DNA of 64,000 nucleotides, taken from the NCBI GenBank assembly GCA_947359465.1, contig OX375873.1:60731573-60795572 (forward strand), written 5' to 3'. The position numbers were made by a program, and so were the translations under genes. This DNA is from Metellina segmentata. Lineage: Eukaryota > Arthropoda > Arachnida > Araneae > Tetragnathidae. Shown in pieces: positions 54,833 to 64,000 of the stretch (positions are counted from its first letter, which is position 1; every line of letters starts with the position of its first letter). Below the pieces are notes generated by a model. That model was given only the letters and a program-made list of their open reading frames with translations. It searched no databases and was not told the DNA's origin.

Positions 54833-55914
54833 ATGGTGAACTACTGCTTTGCTTACAATTGTGCGGTGAAAGCCGGTGAAGGATACTCCTTTCATAAGTA
54901 AGTTTTATTTTAACTGTAAAATGACATTTCTATACAATTTTATGTTAACAATAAAGTGTGGTTTGACCAATTATAGTTCATTCTAATGCCTCTTTCAAAA
55001 GTTGCACTTGACAGTTCTAGTTATAGCTATGCATGTAATTTCTTCATTGATATGTTTTCCTTTTCAAATTGCGTTAATAATGGTTATAATATGGTTATAA
55101 TGGTTAAAGATATTAGCATTAAAATCAACTATTCGGCAATTAATCAATTCGTGCACAGTACTCGCGAAAAAATGCTTCAAATTAATTCACAATTGTGCTT
55201 TAAATATGTTTTGAAGAAACTGTCTTAAATCTCTTCCATTTTAATCAACTTCCTTAAGAAGTTGATTAAAATTAGCTGTAGTACAATTAATCATTTTGTA
55301 TTAACCTCTGACTTTTTTTTTTGATCTATGAAAAGGTAGATTACTGAACATTAGTTTTAATTTCTAGTTGTTTCGCTGTTCTAAATGGATACGTTTTACT
55401 TTTGAAATTGCGTTTATTATGGTTATTAAAAGATATCAGTATTAAAGTCAACTATTCAGCATTTGTTTTAATCTATGAAAAGGTAGATTACTGAACTTTA
55501 GTTTTTATTTGTTCTAGTTGTTTTGCTGTTCGAATTCTAGTTTATGTTGTGTTTATATGTGGACTAGTTAGCTTTGAGAAATGATGAAATGACTGACTGG
55601 TTTACTCAATACTTTCATATTGCTATTTTAGTTCAACAAAATTCTTTATTTTTTTGCACAGGTTTCCTATTGACAAACTTTTGTGTGAGGCATGGTGCCA
55701 TACAATTCGAAGGATTTTATTCCTTCAAAGCATTCAAGACTTTGTTCGAAACATTTCAAGGAAGATGACTTTACAAAAGACAGATTCGATCCCAGCACAT
55801 TAAAAGAAGGCATTATTCCAAATATTTTTCAGCTTCCTAAAAATATTGTACCACCCAGACGTAAAGAACGAAAGCCCCCATTGCAAAGAACAAGTCATGA
55901 TATTCCATCGTGCA
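54833..55914 (+). pseudogene. P-element THAP-domain exons (truncated transposase gene)
   Basis: Exon 1 (54833-54897) encodes MVNYCFAYNCAVKAGEGYSF and ends at AA|GTAAGT. Exon 2 starts at 55662 after TTTTTGCACAG and restores FPIDKLLCEAW (the Trp of THAP). Near 55713 one base is missing, and the frame changes to KDFIPSKHSRLCSKHFKEDD and GIIPNIFQL, completing the C2CH zinc-binding pattern. The exon could end at AG|GTAATT about 55914. THAP domains bind transposon DNA. No RNase H-like transposase follows in 55915-57870. Exon 1 is also open upstream, through the left TIR into BEL gag. Confidence 0.85.
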
Positions 55915-57134
55915 GGTAATTTATTGAATATAGTATTGGCTTATGTAGAAGTTATATTTTGTGGGACTTAATAATTCTTGTGTTGGGAGTTAATTATTCT
56001 TGTGTTTTATTACATATCTGGGTACAGTTTAAAAAACCATAATTATTACTTTTGGTTCTATAGATTTAAATTTCAGAAATTTTCTAGATTCATGAAGCGA
56101 CTGTGTGCAAATAGTGCTTTACAAACAGATTTTTTGATAGTGTTTTAAAACAATGATGTGGAGATATATTAACATTAAATGTTTAAACTTATATGTTACA
56201 AAAATCTTGTAAATCTGATAATTTATTTGAATAATTACTGTTAAAAGTTTTGTTTAAAGTATTTCGAGTTACTTTCCTACAATTTTCTCACTTCAGCTCT
56301 ACATTACCAACCTTCCCTGATGTGAGCCCTTCAAAATATTTGTGGATAATTCTACTTTAACCCCTTCTAACCCTAAATATTTAAAAATAATGTGTGGATA
56401 CTGTATATCGATACGAATCACGACACTTATTAAAGTAATTGTAAAATCAGGGAACCTTTTTTCGAGGATTTTGTTGCAACCCAGTTCATACTTCTCATTG
56501 TGGTAACCTGAAGATTACGAATATGCATAACGACAATTGTTTATAGGATAGGATAATAAAAACTTTTTAATTTGATTACGATCAATTTTATAACAGCTAA
56601 GCAAGTATGGTGCATGGTTCTCACTAATCTAATTGTTTCGTTTGGTTTTTTAAGCTTGTTCCATAGTAAAAATATGATAATTTTGAAAATTTCTCCAAAA
56701 AGAATGTTTTGATTCCATAAGACAATTTTTAAGCTAAATCATCATATATACAAACATTTTATAAATTTTTGTTGAAATTATCAACTGAAAAAATGTTAAT
56801 ATCTTCTAAACCAGTTGAATTATAAACTTGATTAGTCACTTGTAAATAAAATTATTTTGTGTCTTGAAAAGAAAATTTTGTCAAAAATATGTGTTTCATG
56901 TAAATAAAAACGTGTCTTGTAAATAGAAATATATTTGTTTGATGTAAATAAAAATAGATGTCTCGTGAATAAAAATGTTTGTGTGATATGTTTTCAGGAC
57001 TGTTCAATTATTGCAGTGATTTAATATAAGTAATTATAAGATTAAGGAAATTATCTTTTTAAGACTAGACTTTGACCCTTTAAAAAAATATTATATGTTG
57101 CATTCGAAATTAATAGAGCTTCATGTTTTAACAT
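55915..57134. other. AT-rich internal segment of the P-like element, no gene
   Basis: It contains a short degenerate tandem stretch (about 56840-56985) with repeats of TGTAAATAAAAAT spaced about 27-30 bp apart. No transposase exon was recognised. Confidence 0.5.
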
Positions 57135-57390
57135 GGCACCCCGACAAGAAAAGTGACACAAGTCAAAAAATAAAAATTGTGATGTTATATCATTGAAAAA
57201 TATGTATGAGGTGCCCCAACGTGTTAAATATTACTATCCTATAGAATATAATAGAAGTTACAGCCATAAATACTTACCTAAAATTTAAAAGAAGCTAATA
57301 CTATTTCAATATAAGTTTTATAGTATCCTTTAAGTTGATGTTACTCAAATTCTGCAATTATGAGTTGTGTCACTTTCTTGCCGGGTTGCA
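57135..57390. mobile_element. MITE of about 250 bp with 27-bp inverted ends
   Basis: ACCCCGACAAGAAAAGTGAC (near 57137), continuing ACAAGTC, is mirrored by GAGTTGTGTCACTTTCTTGC followed by CGGG (57362-57385), with two or three differences. It is nested in the P-like element. No target duplication was identified. Confidence 0.65.
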
Positions 57391-58707
57391 ATATATTTTT
57401 TCACGTTTGAACATAAAATAAGGAACATTATTTTTTTACAACAATAAAATCAAATTATTACAAATTATAAATTGAAAAATGTGATTTGGTAACGAAATAT
57501 TTTAGATTTATCAAAGTGAAGTTTAATTTTTCATTTGGTGATGAAAACAAGAAAAAAATATTGTTTATCAATTAAAATCTTCAAAAAATTATTTGCTAAC
57601 AAAAAACGCGAATGTATTAGTGTTTCCCTTTTTAAAAAGGGTACTTATTCCAAATTGTTAGACATGACCTAATCACACGCAATTGAAATAATTTTGATCA
57701 GTAGGTACCTGTACGAGAAACTATTTTTCCCTTTCTAAAGGAAATGTTTTTTTTTTTTTTTTTTGGTCCATTGAGACACATTGAACGCCTTCAAAAATTA
57801 TGTTTTCGAAAATGATTAAAACCACTAAAACCATAGCTTACATAGCTGATCTGTCCAAGTCAACTCCCTTAACCACGTGACCTTCGCTTCTGAGATCTTA
57901 CGACCGTGACTCCGCCCAGATGGTCCGTCTAGTTACTTCTAAGGTCGATGGAAAAGGTAGTCTGACGTCAAAAAGGGTAGTCTGCGTAAATGGAGTCGAA
58001 ACCAGTTGAACGGCGCATCATTCCTCCTCTCGCCTGCAAGCGTTTACAATTTCAAGTAGACGTAGAGTGTCGTCATTCCATAGCTCTTCTAATACAACTG
58101 TGCTATAAGTATTAATAACGTTATTTAGGCGTAATAACGCCTTTTAGATGCTCCGTTATAAATTGTACCGGGAACTACGACACTGGAAGAAAAGTATCTG
58201 TATTCAAATTTCCCAAGGACGAAACTATTCGCAAAATATGGCTGCATCGTATGAAAAGGATAGATTTCAAGCTGACTTCAAGTTCTCGAATAAGTACATA
58301 TATTCTCATTTTCATGATAAATTGTAAAGGAACTAATAAAAACATACAGCTAATGTCTTAAAATGGCATTTTAAGTTAATTGAAGGGAAAAATATTTTTT
58401 TTTTCAGAGTTAAAAACTTTAAAGGGGTTTTTCTCAGTTTGTGTTTTTTGTAATATCAATGCATCTAAAATGCTACTCCTTGCACAAATATTTACCAATC
58501 ACTTCTATTTTATTTTCTGTGTGTTATATAAAATAAATGTAACAAAATTAGGGATCCATTTTGCAATAAATTGAACACTTTTTTTTAAAGTTAAAATATA
58601 GGAGGATATTGAGTTTTTGCTGAATTTTAGCATACATATCAACATTTTATTTTTTTTCCTTCAAAACTAAATAAAATCTAGCAAAATCGATCCCTAAAGT
58701 TGTTTAA

Positions 58708-61700
58708 GGGGACACTACTGCTTTAACATATAAGAAAATGACTAAAAAGTGACTATACTTTAAAAACCTGTAAAAAAATATCTATCAAAGATAACTATAT
58801 ACAATTTTCAGAAATGACTAACAAGAAATCATTGTTTTGAAAAATAGAGAAAGTTTAAACTATGTGTTTATAGAAAAATAATTATTAAACTAAATATTTT
58901 CAAAAAGTGAAAATTTAGATTTTACATATTATCACGCTGCGCGCAGAATATTTCAGGTAAATTCATTTACATTCAAAAAAAATTTATTTTAAATTAAAGG
59001 TAATAGTCAAATTAACATTTTAGACTACAGGATTGTATTTTAAATAAATAGAAAATTTTCTAGGTGGATTTTATAAAGAAAATCAATTTCTCATAAAATT
59101 TTCAGCATAATTTTTATCATAAAACTTTTTTTTTTAAATTAGATTCATAATAATAGTCTATTTATATTATATTAATGTTATACACATTTGCTGAAATTTT
59201 CAAGAAAATTGCTTTAGTAGAACAAGAAATATCCAGCGCGCAAAGTGAAAAAATCATGTTCTGAGAAAATCGCATTTAAAGTTAAAATTTAACAACAAGA
59301 TATTATTTGTATGATATTCAAAGAATATTGTGAATGAAATATGTATTTAAGTATCATTACAGCTTATTTGAATAATATGTTTGATTATAATTGTCTTTAA
59401 TGAGAAAAAAAACACAAATACCTTGATAATTTGATGTTGAGATTTATATATTTTAACGTAATAATTCATTAAACAAAGAAAATGCAATATTGCAGCTTTA
59501 ATATTTGTCAAAATTAAGTATCCTAAAATACAAATTTAATTAAAAGTTAAAAAATTAGACACACAAATAACTTTTATATTATAATTTAATAATAGTTAAT
59601 AATACGAAACACACATTTTTTAAAATTTCCCAGCTTCATATAAACACCCTTCTTTTTTTTTTAATTTTTCTTGTTTTAAAATTTTAGTCATGCGCTTTGC
59701 ACGTCTACACTCTAACGACATTTCTAGAGTTTGCTTTTCTGCTTGTTTTACTCGTGCACTGTCGAGACTTAAAGCTGTATTTATGGAATAATTCCCAATT
59801 TTTAATCCCAAATGTCTCATTACTTCTATTCTTCCCAACTGTCCATTATTGAAGGAAATAATAGCCTCGTTCATTGCTATATCTGCAATTTTTCTGCCTG
59901 ATCCACTTTGTTTCGGACACATTTTCCAAACAAGGGCATTCAATGACTCATTTGGATTTTGTGTCCGACCACCAACACAACGTCTGAGCAACTTGGGATC
60001 AGACAGATCCTTAAAAATGTTTTTAACACAGTCCATAACTGCAGCTGGTATAACATTTTTATGTTGATAGACTTTATCAATGTGTTTATGTCGTTGAAAT
60101 TGACACCAAGAGTTCTCACCTAGAGGACAAAAGTCATGTAACGGTTCATCATCCGTTGAACGAGTGTGGCAATAAATAGCCCATATGGCTTTGCGCATAT
60201 CGACCCAGGAAGTTTTATTGCTTCTAATGGCATTGCCGTAATATATTGACCATTTTTCAATAATTTTATCAGTCAATCGGCCTTTTCCACTGAGGGGTTT
60301 TCCATCACTTAACTTTTTACCACTAAAATGTTTTTTCATTTCGCGAAGACGTCTTCCCATTCTTTTTTGAACATGGCCGACACATTCAATCTTAGTGACT
60401 TTCACGTCTGGACCATAAATTTCAGCCTTTTCAATTTCAAGGAAAGTTTTAGTATCACCGTCGCCAATATAATTAATATATTGGCAATTATGATTGGCTT
60501 CGGAACGTTGAAACATCCTAACCATTCCAACTTCCATTTTTGCCGCTGATCCTTCGTGGTTTTTCACACATGATTTCTTATGGTTTTCTTTCCACAATTC
60601 GTATTCCAGTCCAGATTTCGGTTCTTTCCACTGGTCACAGCCTTTGCAAAATGATGCCATGACTTCAGTATCAACGACTTTTCCCGTCTCCGCTCCAATT
60701 AGAGTTGCAACACCAATTTGGGAAGAATGTCCTCTGGTCTTCCAAGACCCATCACCACTAACCGTTATTTTTGAATCTCCCGTCAAGTGTACTTCTTCTT
60801 CGGCAGCTTGTTTCATAGAAAGTTTAGCAATATTGCCAGAAGAAACAGATATTTTTTTAAGTTGGTACTATACGTACGTATGCTTGCCAGTGGAGGTAAG
60901 TCCATGATCCCCAAAAAAGTTTTCATTCCGGCTAATCCTTGTCCAATACACCGCATGGCGTACACAAACCTCAAGTTTACTGCACTGATATTTCTTTTTT
61001 CTCCCATCATATTACTGTTTCTAACTGCAGTTAGCTCTTTGCAGTGATCACAGTTCAGACTGAATTTTGATGATAATCCATATGTGAGAGTTTCTTGAAT
61101 TGCAATGTTACTCCCACATATTTTACAGCATAAATATTTTGATATTTCAGAAAAAAAGCTTGTAATATCAATCAGTCTAAATCCATTGAAGTCTGAAGAA
61201 ACAGTTGTATCTTCAAAACAAGAGCTTTTCAATTTTTTGTATGAAGAAGAAACATTAGCGACATCTGATTCTTTTGAAAATCGATTGGCATAAAACTTGC
61301 GTTTTTTAGGTCTTACACCAGATGCTCGTTTGTTGTTTGAAGAACTCATAATTATCAAGATAATCAAAAGAAACTAGAGCAGTCGAATAGTTCTAAAAAG
61401 AACTGTTTTTTTTTTCAAATATGTTTACAATTGATGTAAAAAAATGTGTCGAAAAATAAAAACGCAAACGCAACTATACAATCGTAAACAAACAATTGAA
61501 AGAAAAGTTAAAGTTGCAGTAAGTTCACATTTGAAACGTAAATCAAGAACTGTGAGGCTTTTCAGGTAGCAGATATTTAATTTTATAAAATCTGTATTAT
61601 TCTTTAAAACTTAAGATAAAAATCAGTTTCGGTTTCGGTCGTTTGACAACTTCATTTTTTGGCAGTCATTTTGCAAAAGTGACTTCCGGATAAAAGTAAT

Positions 61701-61826
61701 ATCTCGCGATTGGTTACACGTACATTAAAATGTTTGGTGTCGTTTTATTCAGAAAAATATGCAGTTTAATAATATATCAAAAATGAAAAAACGATTTTTT
61801 GACCTTTTTAAAGCAGTAGTGTCCCC
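58708..61826 (-). mobile_element. TTAA-flanked DNA transposon with Mutator-like transposase (Kolobok-type?)
   Basis: The 19-bp ends GGGGACACTACTGCTTTAA (58708-58726) and their exact inverse (61808-61826) are directly flanked by TTAA (58704-58707 and 61827-61830). It is 3119 bp long, with one transposase gene on the minus strand. TTAA targets with G-rich ends and this kind of transposase suggest the Kolobok superfamily, which is my inference. piggyBac and Sola3 also use TTAA but encode other proteins. Non-coding parts (58727-59619 and 61368-61807) are AT-rich. Confidence 0.92.
59620..61367 (-). pseudogene. Mutator-like transposase of the TTAA element, split by one frameshift
   Basis: The first frame (61367-60813) has a basic N-terminus (probable start MSSSNNKRASGVRPKKRKFY), two CxxC pairs (CCKICGSN, CDHCKE), and ends its conserved part with GQGLAGMKTFLGIMDLPPL. 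Right after NLKK the frame is lost at a run of seven A (60852-60858 on the reverse strand). The second frame (60816-59620, 398 residues) continues at the expected point with SKITVSGDGSWKTRGHSS (first Asp), CKGCDQW, YINYIGDGDTKTF (second acidic region), GHVQKRMGRRLREMKK, KGRLTDKIIEKWSIYYGNAI, LRRCVGGRTQNPNESLNALV and EAIISFNNGQLG. That is the order in the Mutator-like transposase domain family. A one-base deletion, a sequencing error in the homopolymer, or -1 frameshifting at A-AAA-AAA would each explain the split. Otherwise the protein looks intact. Confidence 0.9.
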
Positions 61827-64000
61827 TTAAAACATCCTTGAGAATATTACAAAAAAATTTACTTAAAAAAATAAATACAAGAGTAAGTTTTGAATTTTTC
61901 CAGAAATTATTTTATAATTTTGATTTTTTTTTTACACTGTATCAACAATGTATGCAAAATATCACCTTAAATCATTTTCTTGAATAGAAACACTATATGG
62001 CGTGCTAAAACATCATTTTTGTATGCGTAAAAAAAAAAAACTGATTGCCAATAATAAATTTGTGTTTTTGTGCCCACTTAGAGTTTTGTATTTTTACAGG
62101 TATGCGAACTCCACTTCAGAAAGGAGGACATTATAAGAGAAAAAAAACACTTCGATGATAAAACAGGAAGGCTGTTGAAAGTTCCTATTCAATATCCACG
62201 ACTGAAAAAAGATGCTGTTCCGTCCATAATTCCTGGATGCTCCTCAAACATACAGCCCTGTGAAAGTGCAACAAAATCACGAGATGCTCCTGAAAGTAAA
62301 AGGCAAAAAATGGAGTCGAGAAATCTGGAGCAAGCTATTGCAGCCAGCCAGCCATCAAAGAAAGACTATGATGCTAGCAGGACGTTCAACTCATTGTTGG
62401 AGTTAAAACAATGTTTGAATAAAAACAAAATGAGTAAAGCTTTTGATGTAATAGAAAGAAAGGATAAGATCTTGTTCTTAAAAATCAGTGAGGATATCCC
62501 TGAAATTAGAGGTAGCGTTGTTGTGGATTCTGATTTACGGGTAACTGTTTACGTTAGAAACCAAAGAATTAAGAAAATGGGTAAGTTTGATTTTCAGTCC
62601 ATGATATTAAGGAACTTTAATACTCTGTGTGATATTTTGAATGGTTTAGAATCTCTTTGTGGAACTGAAACCAAAAATGATATGGTTATTGATTTGATAA
62701 TTGAGTTATTAGAAGAACTTGAATGTGTAAAATCCTATGAATGCCATTTGAACATGATCAAATTCATTATCGAGCAATTGCAGAGATTAAATTCAAAAAA
62801 GCATAACATTAGGTATTCCTCAGACTGTATGGTATTTTGTTGTCTTTTAAATGCTATATCTCCTCACTCTTATAAATTTCTACGCAATTCCAAAAATTTG
62901 ATTCTTCCTCACCCTGGAACTCTTCGTAGAATATGTTCTAGTTTAAATTGTAATCCTAAAATTGAACAGTCTGATTCAACATTTTTGTCATACATTCAGA
63001 GAAAAAGTTTTGCTCTGGTTGATTTGGATAAGATTGTTATTTTAATGGTTGATGAAATTCACCTTCAGAGCCATTTTGACTATGTTGGAGGGAAAATGAC
63101 AGGAATGGCTTATAATACAACAGAAGCTGCTTCAAGTGCATATGTGTTCATGATTCGAAGCTTACTTTCTTCGTATAAGGATGTAGTTCACATTTTGCCT
63201 GTCAAGACACTGACTGCTGAAGATTTGCACATGTTCATTAAAAAAACCATAATAGGTTTAGAAGATTTAATGTTTAAAGTCATTGCTGTTGTAACGGACA
63301 ATAATTCCATCAATCGTAAATCAATGTCTAATTTTTCAACCCCTCCAAAATTTGACATAATATACAAGCATCCTTCTGATTCCCAAAGACCCCTATTTTT
63401 TGTAATAGACACTGCATTTGTTGAAATCAATCAGAAATAATTGGTTAAATCAAAAAAATCCTGGACATTGCATGTATTATCCTGATTTTAACTCCCTTCT
63501 CCCCTTTAAAACTGCATGTTTTTCTGCTCTTGAGGAGTTGCATGCTTCAGAAGTGAATAATCTATTAAAGTATGGTTATGGATTAACTTCTAAAGCTCTG
63601 TGCCCTTCAAGCATGGAAAGGCAAAATGTTAAACTTGCTTTGCAAATATTCAGCCCTAGTGTAATTGAAGGTTTATTAGTTGTAGGAAAAGGAAATTCTC
63701 TTAATAATTTCGAAGAAACATCCCAATATATTGATATTATTTGGAAATGGTGGTCTATAATGAATGTAAAAACTGTTTTTAAAGGTATTCATAAATTGGA
63801 TGAATACCAAGAACCGTTACAAAATGATTTGGGTTTGGATTTAAAATTTATATTTCTAGATCAATTTGTAAAATGGCTAGATATTTGGAAAGCCATGAAT
63901 TGTTCTACTGGTTCTTTAACAAATGAAACCCACCGAGCACTGAAGAATTCAACTCAAGCCATAGTTGAAATGGCAAGATATTGTTTTAAAGATTTGAATT

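Larger units (their letters stand above)
54693..57950 (+). mobile_element. P-element-like transposon with perfect TIRs and 8-bp target duplication
   Basis: The left TIR (54693-54721) starts CATCGACCTTAGAAGTAACT. The right TIR (57922-57950) is its exact inverse over 29 bases. Both flanks are GAAAAGGT (54685-54692 and 57951-57958). Drosophila P elements likewise have 31-bp inverted repeats starting CAT and 8-bp duplications. A second, subterminal inverted pair, GCGAAGGTCACGTG at 54777-54790 and its inverse at 57874-57887, parallels the internal 11-bp repeats of P. Only a THAP-domain start remains of the transposase, so this 3258-bp copy is internally deleted. It sits inside BEL gag. Confidence 0.93.
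58290..62099 (+). other. Intron of the P/THAP9-like gene, holding a nested transposon
   Basis: The intron begins at the damaged donor ATAAGT and ends with GTATTTTTACAG. Most of its 3.8 kb is the inserted TTAA-flanked element 58708-61826. Without it the intron would be about 690 bp. Confidence 0.75.
58137..64000 (+). pseudogene. P-element/THAP9-like transposase gene, decayed, running off the window
   Basis: Exon 1 (58137-58289) encodes a THAP domain: PFRCSVINCTGNYDTG, FKFPKDE, W at 58238 and KLTSSSR. Exon 2 starts at 62100 with VCELHFRKEDI, completing the C2CH pattern, and reads openly to 63440. Then comes a linker (62175-62450) and the RNase H-like transposase with LMVDEIHLQSHFDY (Asp codon 63051) and VIAVVTDNNSINRKSM (Asp codon 63297). 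A frameshift near 63420 moves coding to a frame open to the end of the window, containing LTSKALCPSSMERQNVKLAL and TNETHRALKNSTQAIVEMAR, which should carry the third acidic residue. Damage: the expected start codon is ACG at 58137; the first base of the donor is A instead of G (ATAAGT at 58290); and there is the frameshift. P/THAP9 proteins cut and join DNA using GTP. Intron positions differ from the P copy at 54833, so it is another subfamily. Confidence 0.85.

Overview
This is a eukaryotic, intron-containing, AT-rich window. It looks like arthropod nuclear DNA, and my best guess is a chelicerate such as a spider. That guess rests on the mix of Ty3/gypsy, BEL/Pao, hAT, P/THAP, piggyBac and Tc1/mariner elements with tRNA-derived SINEs, and it is not proven. 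Only one plausible host gene is visible: an intact, intronless ELM2-SANT gene of MIER type at 43362-43997. Almost everything else that can be named is mobile DNA in various states of decay, often nested. No rRNA gene, real tRNA gene or CRISPR array was seen.

Layout, left third. 301-17952 looks like one DNA transposon of a family I cannot name. Its N-terminal coding part (1332-2560) and C-terminal part (16661-17290) are separated by about 14 kb of later insertions, and both outer flanks carry the same CACGTG-cored motif. Inside the 14 kb lie a SINE (about 3628-3872), a young Ty3/gypsy element with identical 293-bp LTRs and TATA target duplications (4167-9550), and a hAT element with an exact 8-bp target duplication (11491-13976) that landed inside another SINE. 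19628-21791 is a TIR-bounded element containing a SINE with a 15-bp duplication and a hAT-like MITE. 22202-23929 is a scrambled LTR element with a Gag start.

Middle third. 26652-35139 appears to be one hAT element grown to about 8.5 kb by nested insertions. They include a 525-bp hAT MITE with a perfect 8-bp duplication and a very long inverted repeat (32216-34760). Remnants of three more hAT copies, a Tc1/mariner tail, a degenerate duplicated array and a second SINE family fill 35715-42600. The ELM2-SANT gene follows.

Right third. 45449-45946 is a second MITE copy, 50080-50380 a fragment of a recurrent unnamed protein, and about 51137-52082 a piggyBac remnant. A BEL/Pao Gag region with its 5' LTR and primer-binding site (53096-54692) is interrupted by a P element that has 29-bp TIRs and a perfect 8-bp duplication (54693-57950). 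Beyond it a second, larger P/THAP9-like transposase gene (58137 to the right edge) has lost its start codon and first splice donor and has a frameshift. Its intron holds an almost intact TTAA-flanked transposon (58708-61826) with 19-bp perfect TIRs and a Mutator-like transposase split by one frameshift at an A7 run.

The genes do not form a pathway. The value of the window is the readable order of insertions and several features that merit a second look.
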